64,000 nucleotides of DNA. It comes from Dethiothermospora halolimnae. Its GTDB lineage: Bacteria > Bacillota > Clostridia > Tissierellales > VENL01. A model generated the notes under the pieces. That model was not told the origin of the DNA and did no database searches. It worked only from the letters and a program-made list of their open reading frames with translations. Positions 18,127 to 27,986 of the stretch are shown piece by piece (position 1 is the first letter of the stretch; every line of letters begins with the position of its first letter). The position numbers and the translations under genes were made by a program. The stretch lies in NCBI RefSeq assembly GCF_037577855.1, contig NZ_JBAKFX010000016.1, positions 1 to 64,000 on the forward strand, given 5' to 3'.

Positions 18127-19269
18127 TTGAAAAGAATAAGTATATTAGGCTCTACAGGAAGTATAGGTACTCAAGCCCTTGATGTTATAAGAAATAATTT
18201 TGGGTTTAAAGTTGTAGCTTTATCGGCCAATAAAAATATTGAATTATTAGAAAAACAAATATATGAGTTTAACCCTAAGATTGTTGCTGTAGCAGATGAG
18301 AATAAAGCGAAAATACTAAAGGGGAAAATAGCCCATATGGATACAAGGGTAGTTGGAGGTATGGATGGATTAATAGAAGTAGCTACTGAAGAGTCAGTTC
18401 ATATAGTTTTAACTTCAGTGGTTGGAATGATAGGGCTACTACCAACCATTGAAGCTATAAGAGCTAAAAAAACTATTGCATTGGCCAATAAGGAAACATT
18501 AGTTACTGCTGGAGCCCTAGTTATGGATGAAGCAAAAAAACATAATGTGGATATTTTACCTGTTGATAGTGAACACTCTGCTATCTTTCAATGTTTAAAT
18601 GGGGAAAAGAAAAGAGATATAAATAAGATGGTTGTTACAGCTTCTGGAGGACCATTTAGGGGAAAATCTAAAGAATATCTTGAAAATGTTAGTCTAAAAG
18701 ATGCACTTAAACATCCCAATTGGAGCATGGGTAGAAAAATAACTATAGATTCTGCAACATTAATGAACAAAGGTTTAGAAGTAATAGAAGCAAAATGGTT
18801 GTTTGATATAGACATAGATAAGATAGATGTGGTGGTACATCCTGAAAGCATAGTACATTCAATGGTAGAGTTTATAGATGGTAGTGTTATGGCCCAGTTG
18901 GGTATACATGATATGAGAATACCCATTCAATATGCCCTTACATATCCTAATAGGGTTGAAAATAAATTAGAAAGATTAGACTTAACAAATATAGCAAGTT
19001 TAAACTTTGAAAAACCGGATATGGAGACTTTCCCTTGCTTAAAGCTTGCCATAGATTCACTAAGGAAGGGGGGCACCACCACCGCAGTATTAAATGCAGC
19101 CAATGAAGTTGCAGTTGGTCTATTTCTAGAGGAAAAAATAAACTTTACTGATATTCCTAAAATAGTTGAAAATGAAATTTCAAACCATAATAATATTAGT
19201 GTTACATTGGAGAATATACTTAATGTAGATAGTATTACTAGAAAGAGGGTATTATCACAATATAAATAG
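18127..19269 (+). CDS. dxr: 1-deoxy-D-xylulose 5-phosphate reductoisomerase
   Basis: Dxr commits carbon to the MEP isoprenoid pathway. The 380-residue protein has the NADPH-binding [25 protein letters not shown], the metal-binding [40 protein letters not shown] and the C-terminal substrate-closing region. I start at TTG 18127, nine bases after GGAG; an earlier in-frame TTG at 18112 overlaps that site. With ispG nearby it gives two MEP pathway steps in one cluster, feeding uppS. Confidence 0.96.
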   Translation: MKRISILGSTGSIGTQALDVIRNNFGFKVVALSANKNIELLEKQIYEFNPKIVAVADENKAKILKGKIAHMDTRVVGGMDGLIEVATEESVHIVLTSVVGMIGLLPTIEAIRAKKTIALANKETLVTAGALVMDEAKKHNVDILPVDSEHSAIFQCLNGEKKRDINKMVVTASGGPFRGKSKEYLENVSLKDALKHPNWSMGRKITIDSATLMNKGLEVIEAKWLFDIDIDKIDVVVHPESIVHSMVEFIDGSVMAQLGIHDMRIPIQYALTYPNRVENKLERLDLTNIASLNFEKPDMETFPCLKLAIDSLRKGGTTTAVLNAANEVAVGLFLEEKINFTDIPKIVENEISNHNNISVTLENILNVDSITRKRVLSQYK

Positions 19270-19285
19270 ATAGGTGGTGTATATT

Positions 19286-20542
19286 TTGGTAACAGCAATA
19301 TCTGCGATTTTTGTATTTTTTATAATAGTTTTAGTCCATGAAGGGGGACACTTTGCAGTAGCAAAGCTTTCAGGTGTAAAGGTTCATGAGTTCGCTATAG
19401 GAATGGGGCCAAAACTTTTAAAGTTTACTAAGGGAGAGACCGATTATACATTAAGGGCTTTACCAATAGGTGGATATGTCAGGATGGAAGGGGAAGACGA
19501 AGAGTCTGACGATGAAAGAAGCATAAATAATATACCAGTATTTGCGAGGATAGCTGTTTTTGCTGCCGGTGCTATTATGAATTTTCTTTTAGCTCTTTTA
19601 ATCTTTATTGGTATAGCCATATCTTCCGGCGCTCCAACTAACGAAATTTTAATCACCGATGAAAAATCCCCAGCTTATGAAGCAGGGATACGAAGTGGTG
19701 ATATATTAGAATCTATAAACGGTGAGAATATAAATATTTGGGATGAATATTCTTTTATAACAACGGAAAAACAATATAATGTCTTAAATGTTGTTGTTAA
19801 TAGAAATGATAAAAAATTAAAGTTTAATGTAAAACCGGAATTAATAGATAAAAAAATGATCGGCATTTCACCGAAATCTACCGACTCAAAACCAACAACA
19901 ATAATTGAATCAGTCCAAAAGGATATGCCAGCAGATAAGGCTGGAATACAGTCGGGAGATAAGTTTATCAAAATAAATAACAAAGAAATTAGAAACTGGG
20001 ATGATATAGTTAACGTTATTAATAATTCAGAGGGAAAAGATATTAATGTTGTTGTTTTGAGAGATGGTGAAAGGTTATCCTATAATGTGGAGACAGTAAT
20101 TAGAAAACAACAAAATATAGGTCTTAATCCTAAAGTATCGAACTCATTATTTGATGCGATTAAGTATGGTTTTAATAAGATTATATTTTTTATTATATTA
20201 ATGTTTGATTTCTTAGGTCAATTATTCAGTGGTAAAGTAAAAAGTGACCAAGTTGCAGGACCAGTGGGAGTTATTTCCTTAGTAGGGCAAGCGGCAGAAG
20301 TAGGATTTTTAAATGTATTATATATGGCAGCATTTTTAAGTGTTAACTTAGGATTTTTAAATTTATTGCCTATTCCAGCTTTGGATGGAAGTAGAATTAT
20401 GTTTGGATTAATTGAGTTAGTTAGAGGAAAACCTATTGATCCAGATAAGGAAGGGTTTATCCATTTTATTGGATTTGTTTTATTATTAACCCTTATGGTA
20501 TTTGTAACCTATAAAGATATAGCTCGATTAGACTTATTTTAG
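19286..20542 (+). CDS. rseP: Site-2 zinc metalloprotease RseP/RasP
   Basis: An intramembrane protease that cuts within membrane helices, for example of anti-sigma factors. The zinc motif HEGGH lies in the first membrane helix (VLVHEGGHF) and the third ligand in LLPIPALDGSRI near the C-terminus. Between them are two PDZ-like repeats (SPAYEAGIRSGDILESINGE and MPADKAGIQSGDKFIKINNK), whereas B. subtilis RasP has one. The start is TTG 19286, six bases after AGGTGGTG; a GTG at 19274 lies inside that site. 418 residues. Confidence 0.94.
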   Translation: MVTAISAIFVFFIIVLVHEGGHFAVAKLSGVKVHEFAIGMGPKLLKFTKGETDYTLRALPIGGYVRMEGEDEESDDERSINNIPVFARIAVFAAGAIMNFLLALLIFIGIAISSGAPTNEILITDEKSPAYEAGIRSGDILESINGENINIWDEYSFITTEKQYNVLNVVVNRNDKKLKFNVKPELIDKKMIGISPKSTDSKPTTIIESVQKDMPADKAGIQSGDKFIKINNKEIRNWDDIVNVINNSEGKDINVVVLRDGERLSYNVETVIRKQQNIGLNPKVSNSLFDAIKYGFNKIIFFIILMFDFLGQLFSGKVKSDQVAGPVGVISLVGQAAEVGFLNVLYMAAFLSVNLGFLNLLPIPALDGSRIMFGLIELVRGKPIDPDKEGFIHFIGFVLLLTLMVFVTYKDIARLDLF

Positions 20543-20552
20543 GGGGTTTAAA

Positions 20553-21599
20553 ATGAGGAAAAACACAAGAAAAATATATTATGGTAACGTGGCAGTGGGT
20601 GGACAAGAACAGATTACAGTTCAATCAATGACCAATACCGATACAAGGGATGCAAAAAGAACCATAAATCAAATAAAAAAATTAGAAGAGGTTGGATGCG
20701 ATATAATAAGGGTTGCAGTTCTAGATATGGATGCAGCAAAGAAGATTTCTGAAATAAAAGAAAATATAAATATACCATTAATAGCGGATATACACTTCGA
20801 TTACAGATTAGCAATAGAATCTGTAAAAAATGGTGTGGATGGATTAAGAATTAACCCAGGGAATATTGGCTCAGAAGATAGGGTTGAAGAGGTGGTAAGG
20901 GCATGTAAAGAGTATAATGTTCCCATAAGAATTGGTGTAAATTCAGGATCTATTTCAGATGATTATATTAAGAAATTTAATGGAGTAAATGAAGATTCTA
21001 TGGTTGCAAGTGCCTATGACCATGTTAAGATATTGGAAAAAATGAATTTTGAAGATATAGTTCTGTCATTAAAGGCCACAGATATAAATCTTACGGTAAA
21101 CTCTTATAAGAAAATGTCTAAGATGGTCAATTATCCCCTCCATGTTGGAATTACAGAGGCAGGAACAGAATGGAATGGAACAATAAAATCATCAATTGGT
21201 ATAGGAGCATTACTGCTTATGGGAATAGGGGATACCATAAGGGTATCTTTAACAGGGGACCCAATACAGGAAGTAAAGGTAGGAAAACAAATCCTAAGAA
21301 ATTTAGGTCTTTTAAAAGATAAAATTGAGATAATATCTTGTCCAACATGTGGAAGAACTCAAATTGACTTAATAAATTTAACAAAAAGAGTAGAAGAACG
21401 AATTGAACACATAAATAAGCCTATTAAAGTTGCTATTATGGGATGTGCTGTAAACGGTCCTGGAGAGGCAAGGGACGCTGACTTAGGAGTTGCTGGAGGT
21501 AAGGGCTGCGGGTTGATATTTAAAAAGGGTAAGATAATTAAAAAAGTTAGTGAGGGAAGTCTATTAGATGAGCTCGTTAAAGAGATAGATAAGATTTAG
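20553..21599 (+). CDS. ispG: 4-hydroxy-3-methylbut-2-enyl diphosphate synthase IspG (GcpE)
   Basis: IspG reduces MEcPP to HMBPP, the penultimate MEP pathway step, using a [4Fe-4S] cluster. The 348-residue protein has the TIM-barrel start (VQSMTNTDTRDAKRTINQIK), LIADIHFDYRLA, INPGNIG, and cluster cysteines in CPTCGRTQ (about 264-267) and MGCAVNGPGEARDADLG (about 297). Length is typical of the short bacterial form. It lies right after rseP; B. subtilis has proS at this point instead. Confidence 0.97.
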   Translation: MRKNTRKIYYGNVAVGGQEQITVQSMTNTDTRDAKRTINQIKKLEEVGCDIIRVAVLDMDAAKKISEIKENINIPLIADIHFDYRLAIESVKNGVDGLRINPGNIGSEDRVEEVVRACKEYNVPIRIGVNSGSISDDYIKKFNGVNEDSMVASAYDHVKILEKMNFEDIVLSLKATDINLTVNSYKKMSKMVNYPLHVGITEAGTEWNGTIKSSIGIGALLLMGIGDTIRVSLTGDPIQEVKVGKQILRNLGLLKDKIEIISCPTCGRTQIDLINLTKRVEERIEHINKPIKVAIMGCAVNGPGEARDADLGVAGGKGCGLIFKKGKIIKKVSEGSLLDELVKEIDKI

Positions 21600-21615
21600 T
21601 AAAGGGGAATAGATT

Positions 21616-22251
21616 ATGTATAAGATTACTGCTATTATTCCTGCCTTTAATGAAGAAGAAACAATAGGAGATATACTGAAAACAATAAAGAAAATAGATC
21701 TAATTGAAGAAATTATAGTAGTTAGTGATGGTTCAACCGACAGGACAATAGATATAGCTAAATCGTTAAACGTTGAAGTAGTTGAATTATCTAACAATAT
21801 TGGTAAAGGCGGGGCAGTTAAAAGGGGTGTGGAAAAATCCCATGGAGATATAGTGCTTTTTCTTGATGCTGACCTAATAGGTCTTAGATCTGAACATGTA
21901 ACCAGATTATTGTTACCGGTTATTTCTGATGAATGTGATATGTCTATAGGGGTTTTTGACAATGGAAGGTTTATAACTGACTTAGCACAGAAATTAACTC
22001 CTTTTTTGACGGGACAAAGAGCTATAAAAACAGAGGTATTTAATGATATTCCTAATATAGAAATAACAAGGTATGGCATAGAGGTAGCAATAACTAAGCA
22101 TGTTACAAAAAACAACATAAATATAAAATCAGTAACTTTAGAGAATATAACCCATGTTATGAAGGAAGAAAAAATGGGGTTAATAAAAGGTGCAACAGAA
22201 AGGTTAAAAATGTATAGGGACATTTTAAAGTTTTTAATTATTGGAGAATAG
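21616..22251 (+). CDS. Family 2 glycosyltransferase
   Basis: The 211-residue protein is a soluble GT-A fold family 2 glycosyltransferase: ITAIIPAFNEEETIGDILKT at the N-terminus, the nucleotide-sugar binding VVSDGSTDRT, NIGKGGAVKRG, and the DxD-type metal site FLDADLIGL. It resembles enzymes that transfer sugar to polyprenyl phosphate or phosphoglycerate, but acceptor and donor cannot be read from the sequence. No membrane anchor is seen. Its stop lies just before the MgtC gene start. Place between ispG and mgtC does not fix a role. Confidence 0.83.
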   Translation: MYKITAIIPAFNEEETIGDILKTIKKIDLIEEIIVVSDGSTDRTIDIAKSLNVEVVELSNNIGKGGAVKRGVEKSHGDIVLFLDADLIGLRSEHVTRLLLPVISDECDMSIGVFDNGRFITDLAQKLTPFLTGQRAIKTEVFNDIPNIEITRYGIEVAITKHVTKNNINIKSVTLENITHVMKEEKMGLIKGATERLKMYRDILKFLIIGE

Positions 22252-22261
22252 GAGTTGTAAA

Positions 22262-22930
22262 ATGTTATCTACAGAGCAAATCCTAATTAGATTAGTTCTT
22301 TCTATTGTATTATCGGGATTAATTGGAATTGAAAGGGAAAGTATAAGACGACCAGCAGGCTTTAGAACCCATATATTAGTTTGCGTGGGTTCTACCTTAG
22401 TTATGCTAGTTTCCATCTATATATTTAATCAATACAACGGTGAGACAACTTTACAACCTGATAGGTTAGGAGCCCAGGTTATTAGTGGAATTGGTTTTTT
22501 AGGAGCAGGAACTATAATAAAAGAAGGTAATACTGTAAAAGGATTAACAACGGCAGCTAGTCTATGGGCAGTTGCTTGTATTGGTCTTGCCATAGGATCA
22601 GGATTTTATTTAGGGGGTATTCTTACCACATTTTTAGTGCTAATAACCTTAGCAGTATTTAATAAAGCTGAAAGAGACTTGAAAACTAGACAAAATTATA
22701 TGACAGTAAAAATAACAACATTTAATAAACCGGGACAACTGGGGAAAATTGGTGAAATAATAGGGAGTTTTAAAGGAAGTATAGTTAGCATTGATTTGGA
22801 AGAAAATGATGATGATGAACTTATCTCTATTGAGTTGTTAATTAAAATGGAAGATAAGACTAAAAAATTAGATATTATAAATAAATTGCAAAGGCAAGAG
22901 GATATAATAAAAGTTTCTAAGCTTAAGTAG
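22262..22930 (+). CDS. MgtC/SapB family membrane protein
   Basis: The 222-residue protein has the MgtC core: about five membrane helices with LSGLIGIERESIRRPAGFRT (residues ~18-37), GAQVISGIGFLGAGTII and TTAASLWAVACIGLAIGSG, then a soluble C-terminal ACT-like domain (about 150-222). MgtC proteins affect magnesium homeostasis or membrane potential in pathogens; YhiD/SapB homologues are widespread with unclear roles. The ATG at 22262 follows AGGAG. It is probably co-transcribed with the glycosyltransferase. Confidence 0.9.
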   Translation: MLSTEQILIRLVLSIVLSGLIGIERESIRRPAGFRTHILVCVGSTLVMLVSIYIFNQYNGETTLQPDRLGAQVISGIGFLGAGTIIKEGNTVKGLTTAASLWAVACIGLAIGSGFYLGGILTTFLVLITLAVFNKAERDLKTRQNYMTVKITTFNKPGQLGKIGEIIGSFKGSIVSIDLEENDDDELISIELLIKMEDKTKKLDIINKLQRQEDIIKVSKLK

Positions 22931-22944
22931 GGGGCAACAAACTT

Positions 22945-25900
22945 ATGACTAATAATAAGAAAATTTTAGGTCAATTGCTAAAGAGAATTGACATTGATAT
23001 AGATAATAAAAGATTAGGAAATGCAATTATAGATAAAGTTTATGTTAATAATAAAAAATATCAATTAAAAATTATTATTATATTGGATAATATAATTGAA
23101 AAAGAACTAATAGATAAGTTGACTGAGGAATTGAAAATTAAATTAGGGGATTTTAAAAATATTGAAATAAAAGTTAAATATAGCATAGAAGATTTAAATT
23201 TAGAAAAAATAATGAAAGTCTATTGGGAAAATATATTATATATAATTAAAAGAGATATTCCATCTAGTTCTGCTTGGATAAATTCTATTGACTACAAGGT
23301 TAAAGACAATTCTTTTGAAATAAACATTTTAAATGAGACGGGATTTTTATGGCTGAAAAATAAAAAAGTTGACAATCTAATATCTAATATACTAAAGGAA
23401 GAATTTAACTTTGACATACCTGTTAGTTTAACTTGCAACGGTGATAATAGTGAGTTACATGATATACATGAAAAGAAGAAGAAAGAAGAAGAGAAAATTT
23501 TTTCATCCACAATATCTAAAGCTATTGGAAGTACAAACAAAAACAAAAAAAATACAAAAAACACAAATACTGTTAGCTCTAATATAATCCTTGGAAAAGG
23601 TATAAAAGAAATGCCCGTCGATATTTGTGAGATAGATACTAATACAGGGACAGCAACAATAGAAGGGGAAATTTTTGATTTAGAAGTTAGAGATATTAAA
23701 GGAAATAGGAAGATATATTCTTTTAATATTACCGATTATACCAGTTCCATGACAGTTAAGATATTTGCAAATAAGAAGGTTCAGCCTATATTAGATGAAA
23801 GCTTAAGGGAAGGTTTATATTTAAAGGTTAAAGGAGACATAGTTTTTGATAAGTTTATGAAAGAGTTGATAATGATAAGTAAGTCCATGGTAAAAATGGA
23901 GAAAGAGGAGAAAACTGATAATAGTAAGGAAAAAAGAGTTGAGCTACATCTCCATACACAGATGAGTGATATGGATGGAATGACCAATGTAAGTAAGGTT
24001 ATAGAAAGGGCATCTAAATGGGGACATAAGGCTATTGCCATAACGGATCATGGTGTTGTTCAGGCTTTCCCTGAGGCTATGGAGGCTTCAAGGAAAAATG
24101 GTATTAAAGTTTTATATGGATTAGAAGGATATGTGGTAAATGATAGTAAACCTGTTGTAGTTAATTTTAGAAATGAGCCTATTGATTGTGAATATGTTGT
24201 CTTTGATATAGAAACAACGGGACTATCTCCAAAACATGATGAAATAACTGAGATAGGGGCTGTAAAGATAAAAAACAATAAAATAGTAGATAAGTATAGT
24301 CAGCTTATAAATCCCGAGAGAAAAATACCAGAAAAAATCGTTAAGCTAACTGGAATTACAGATGAGATGGTAAAGGATAAGCCTACTATAAATGAAGTTC
24401 TTCCAGAATTTCATAATTTTATAGGAGACAGTGTATTGGTAGCCCACAATGCTTCCTTTGATATGGGTTTTATTAATGAAAAGTTTTCAAAACTAGATAT
24501 CATATTGTCTAATCCAGTATTGGATACATTACAACTTAGTAGACAATTATTTACTGAATTAAAAAGTCATAGGTTAAATAAAGTTGCAAAACACTTAAAT
24601 GTTTCACTGGAAAATCACCATAGAGCTGTTGATGATTCAGAGGCTACAGCTAATATACTATTAAAATCGTTGGAACTTATTAAGGAAAAAGGGGTTAATA
24701 AGCTTGAGGACATAAATACTATTTTCAGCGGTAACGTAAATTACAAATCAGCTGATTCATATCATATTATGATATTTGCTAAGAATTACACTGGACTTAA
24801 AAACCTTTATAAGATAGTTTCTGAGGCCCATTTAAATTACTTTTATAGAAAACCTAGAATTCCTAAATCTGTATTAAATAAATATAGAGAAGGATTAATT
24901 TTAGGAACAGCATGTGAAGCTGGGGAGTTATTTAGGGCTATACTTAGAAATAAGTCTTATAATGAAATTCGAGAGATAGTTGACTTTTATGATTTTCTAG
25001 AGATACAGCCAATAGGAAATAATAACTTCCTAATAGAAAAGGAAATACTCAAGAGTCCAGAAGACATAAAAAATATTAATAAAAAAATAGTTAATCTAGG
25101 AGAAAAATTCCATAAGCCCGTAGTAGCCACAGGAGATGTTCACTTTTTAGATCCAGAGGATGAGGTATATAGAAGGATTCTAATGTCTGGAAAAGGCTTT
25201 TCTGATGCAGATAATCAGCCCCCTTTATACTTTAGGACTACTAATGAAATGCTAGAAGAATTTATTTATTTAGGTAGAGATAAAGCAAGGGAGGTTGTTA
25301 TTGAAAATACTAATTTGATTGCTGATATGATTGATGAAATTTTACCCATTCCCGATGGAACTTTTCCCCCTGTTATTGAGGGATCAGAAGAGGAACTTAG
25401 AACTATAACCTATAATAAAGCTATAAGTATTTATGGAGATCCATTACCGGATATAGTTAAAAATAGACTTGAACGGGAGTTGAACTCTATTATTAGCAAT
25501 GGATATGCAGTTCTTTATATAATATCTCAAAAGCTAGTAAAAAAATCTCTAGAGGACGGCTACTTGGTAGGTTCTAGAGGATCTGTTGGATCTTCCTTTG
25601 TTGCTACAATGAGTGATATTACTGAAGTAAATCCATTACCTCCCCACTATGTTTGCCCAGACTGTAAACATAGTGAGTTTATAACCGATGGTTCTGTAGG
25701 TTCAGGGGCGGATATGAAGGAAAAAGATTGTCCTAAATGTGGAAGTAGATATATAAAAGATGGTCATGATATTCCCTTTGAAGTATTCTTAGGTTTTGAA
25801 GGGGATAAGGAGCCTGATATAGACTTAAACTTTGCTGGGGAAGAACAGTCGGTGGCCCATAAATATACAGAATTATTATTTGGAGAGGGTCATGTATTTA

Positions 25901-27240
25901 GAGCTGGAACAATAGGTACTATAGCGGATAAAACAGCCTATGGTTTTGTTAAAAAATATTTTGATGAGAAGGAGACGGTATTAAGTAAAGCAGAAACTAG
26001 TAGGCTATTAAGGGGATGTACCGGGGTTAAAAGAACCTCTGGACAGCATCCAGGGGGAGTAATGGTTGTACCTAGAAGTAAAGATGTATATGACTTTACT
26101 CCTGTCCAATATCCAGCTAATGACAAATCATCTGGGGTTATAACAACTCACTTTGATTATCATTCAATTAGTGGTAGGATACTAAAGCTTGATATATTAG
26201 GACATGATACTCCCAGTATAATTAGAATGCTTGAAGACTTAACAGGGATAGATGCTCAAAATATACCTTTAGATGACGAGGATACTATGAAGATATTCAC
26301 TAGTACTGAGACTTTAGGTATAACAGAAGAAGATATAAACAGTAAAGTCGGTTCATTTGGTATACCTGAATTTGGAACTAAATTTGTTAGACAAATGCTT
26401 ATTGATACACAACCGAGTACATTTGCAGAACTTGTTAGAATAAGTGGCTTATCCCACGGAACCGATGTATGGCTAAATAATGCCCAAGATCTTGTGAGAA
26501 ATGGAGTTACGACATTAAGTCAAGTTATATCTACTAGAGATGATATAATGATGTATCTTATATATAATGGTCTTGATAAAAAAAGATCATTTACTATGAT
26601 GGAGAAAGTAAGAAAAGGTAAGGGATTAACAGAGGAAGAAGAAAGCTATATGAGGGAAAATGGTATTCCAGAATGGTATATAGAATCATGTAAGAAGATA
26701 AAATATATGTTTCCTAAGGCCCATGCCGTGGCTTATGTTATGATGTCTTTTAGAATTGCGTATTTTAAGGTGCATTATCCAGAAGCCTTTTATGCTACTT
26801 ATTTTACTACAAAGGCTGTGGATTTTGATGCCCAATTAATCGTAAAAGGGGAAGAAGCGATTAGATCTAAGATTAAAGAATTAGAGGCTTTAGGAAACGA
26901 TAAAACTGCAAAGGAAAAAAATCTATTAACGGTTCTTGAAGTTGCTTTAGAGATGTATTGTAGAGGACTTAGATTCAATAAAGTAGATTTATATAAATCC
27001 CATAGTGATATATTTATAATTGATGATAACGGGATTACACCTCCCCTTAAGTCTCTCCAAGGGGTTGGTGAAAATGCAGCAAGGAGTATTTTTACTGAGC
27101 GGGAAAATGGTAAGTTCATATCTATAGAAGATATGACAAATCGTTGTAAGATTACAAAAACTGTAGTAGAGGCACTAACGATCCACGGATGTTTAGAAGG
27201 CTTATCAGAAAGGAATCAGTTAAGTTTATTTGGCATTTGA
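22945..27240 (+). CDS. polC: DNA polymerase III alpha subunit, PolC type
   Basis: PolC is the main replicative polymerase of low-GC Gram-positives. The 1431-residue protein has an N-terminal domain, an OB fold (about 220-320), a PHP domain opening with VELHLHTQMSDMDGM (about 332), an inserted DEDD proofreading exonuclease (FDIETTGLSPKHDEITEIGA, about 418; HNASFDMGF; HRAVDDSEA), the rest of PHP, a zinc-binding CPDC...CPKC (about 903 and 930), and the polymerase palm with catalytic aspartates in EPDIDLNFAGEEQ (about 955). The C-terminus ends in helix-hairpin-helix and RQL/NQLSLF-like clamp-binding residues. Confidence 0.98.
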   Translation: MTNNKKILGQLLKRIDIDIDNKRLGNAIIDKVYVNNKKYQLKIIIILDNIIEKELIDKLTEELKIKLGDFKNIEIKVKYSIEDLNLEKIMKVYWENILYIIKRDIPSSSAWINSIDYKVKDNSFEINILNETGFLWLKNKKVDNLISNILKEEFNFDIPVSLTCNGDNSELHDIHEKKKKEEEKIFSSTISKAIGSTNKNKKNTKNTNTVSSNIILGKGIKEMPVDICEIDTNTGTATIEGEIFDLEVRDIKGNRKIYSFNITDYTSSMTVKIFANKKVQPILDESLREGLYLKVKGDIVFDKFMKELIMISKSMVKMEKEEKTDNSKEKRVELHLHTQMSDMDGMTNVSKVIERASKWGHKAIAITDHGVVQAFPEAMEASRKNGIKVLYGLEGYVVNDSKPVVVNFRNEPIDCEYVVFDIETTGLSPKHDEITEIGAVKIKNNKIVDKYSQLINPERKIPEKIVKLTGITDEMVKDKPTINEVLPEFHNFIGDSVLVAHNASFDMGFINEKFSKLDIILSNPVLDTLQLSRQLFTELKSHRLNKVAKHLNVSLENHHRAVDDSEATANILLKSLELIKEKGVNKLEDINTIFSGNVNYKSADSYHIMIFAKNYTGLKNLYKIVSEAHLNYFYRKPRIPKSVLNKYREGLILGTACEAGELFRAILRNKSYNEIREIVDFYDFLEIQPIGNNNFLIEKEILKSPEDIKNINKKIVNLGEKFHKPVVATGDVHFLDPEDEVYRRILMSGKGFSDADNQPPLYFRTTNEMLEEFIYLGRDKAREVVIENTNLIADMIDEILPIPDGTFPPVIEGSEEELRTITYNKAISIYGDPLPDIVKNRLERELNSIISNGYAVLYIISQKLVKKSLEDGYLVGSRGSVGSSFVATMSDITEVNPLPPHYVCPDCKHSEFITDGSVGSGADMKEKDCPKCGSRYIKDGHDIPFEVFLGFEGDKEPDIDLNFAGEEQSVAHKYTELLFGEGHVFRAGTIGTIADKTAYGFVKKYFDEKETVLSKAETSRLLRGCTGVKRTSGQHPGGVMVVPRSKDVYDFTPVQYPANDKSSGVITTHFDYHSISGRILKLDILGHDTPSIIRMLEDLTGIDAQNIPLDDEDTMKIFTSTETLGITEEDINSKVGSFGIPEFGTKFVRQMLIDTQPSTFAELVRISGLSHGTDVWLNNAQDLVRNGVTTLSQVISTRDDIMMYLIYNGLDKKRSFTMMEKVRKGKGLTEEEESYMRENGIPEWYIESCKKIKYMFPKAHAVAYVMMSFRIAYFKVHYPEAFYATYFTTKAVDFDAQLIVKGEEAIRSKIKELEALGNDKTAKEKNLLTVLEVALEMYCRGLRFNKVDLYKSHSDIFIIDDNGITPPLKSLQGVGENAARSIFTERENGKFISIEDMTNRCKITKTVVEALTIHGCLEGLSERNQLSLFGI

Positions 27241-27293
27241 TTTTTTATAAGAAATGTGGTATTCTTAACTGTGACAAGTAGGTACTAAATGAC

Positions 27294-27327
27294 CAAAGAG
27301 TGGGATTACCCCACTCTTTGCTTTATT
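27294..27327 (+). terminator. Terminator after polC
   Basis: CAAAGAGTGG (27294-27303) pairs with CCACTCTTTG (27311-27320), followed by CTTTATT. A strong hairpin separating polC from the rimP-nusA-infB operon. Confidence 0.75.
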
Positions 27328-27387
27328 AAAATATAATTATGCTAAGCTTATAGCTATGGTTTGAATTTGTTTTATTATTATAAATAT

Positions 27388-27416
27388 TGTTTTGTATTTA
27401 TATAATTGAATATAAT
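27388..27416 (+). promoter_or_regulatory. Sigma-A promoter of the rimP-nusA-infB operon
   Basis: TTGTTT (27388-27393), a 17-base spacer and TATAAT (27411-27416) lie about 90 bases upstream of rimP in a very AT-rich region; a second -10-like match nearby cannot be excluded. Confidence 0.5.
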
Positions 27417-27504
27417 TTAAAGCAATATAGGTATATGATTTTAATATCAGAATAATAATTTTTTTTTATGAAAAAATATATTGTATAACATGGAGGTGAT
27501 AATT

Positions 27505-27969
27505 ATGAAGAAGTCTCAGGTTGAAAAGCTTTCTAAAGAAATTGCCCATCCTATTCTTGATGAGTTAAATTTCGAACTTGTTGATGTGGAATATGTAAAA
27601 GAAGGACCTCACAAATATTTGAGAATATATGCAGATAAGCCAGGGGGAATAAATATAGATGATTGTCAAAAAATTAGTGAACAATTAAGTGCTAAGTTAG
27701 ATGAAGTTGATCCAATAAAAGAAAACTACTTTTTGGAGGTATCTTCTCCTGGAATAGATAGACCTCTTAAATCTGATAGTGACTTTGAGAAAGCTTTAAA
27801 TGATGAAGTGGAGCTACAATTATATAAAGCTTTAAATAACCAGAAAAGATACAGTGGAACACTGATAGACTTTGATAATGAAACTGTAACAATAGATACA
27901 GAACAGGATAAAGAATTTAAGATAGATAGAAATATTATATCTAAAATTAATTTAGCTGTTAAATTTTAA
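27505..27969 (+). CDS. rimP: Ribosome maturation factor RimP
   Basis: RimP assists 30S subunit assembly. The 154-residue protein has the conserved LVDVEYVKEG, YLRIYADKPGGINIDDCQKI and the family signature YFLEVSSPGIDRPLKS, followed by the small Sm-like C-terminal domain. I start at ATG 27505, after GGAGGTGAT at 27492-27500; an in-frame TTG at 27481 lies upstream of that site. It opens the rimP-nusA-ylxR-ylxQ-infB operon, conserved across bacteria. Confidence 0.96.
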   Translation: MKKSQVEKLSKEIAHPILDELNFELVDVEYVKEGPHKYLRIYADKPGGINIDDCQKISEQLSAKLDEVDPIKENYFLEVSSPGIDRPLKSDSDFEKALNDEVELQLYKALNNQKRYSGTLIDFDNETVTIDTEQDKEFKIDRNIISKINLAVKF

Positions 27970-27986
27970 AAGGGAGGTTTTGCGGG

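Noticed and set aside
21564..22223. Minus-strand open frame (219 codons) opposite the glycosyltransferase
   Set aside because: It mirrors a clear family 2 glycosyltransferase; product composition is Ser/Ile/Leu-rich shadow type and no binding site is present.
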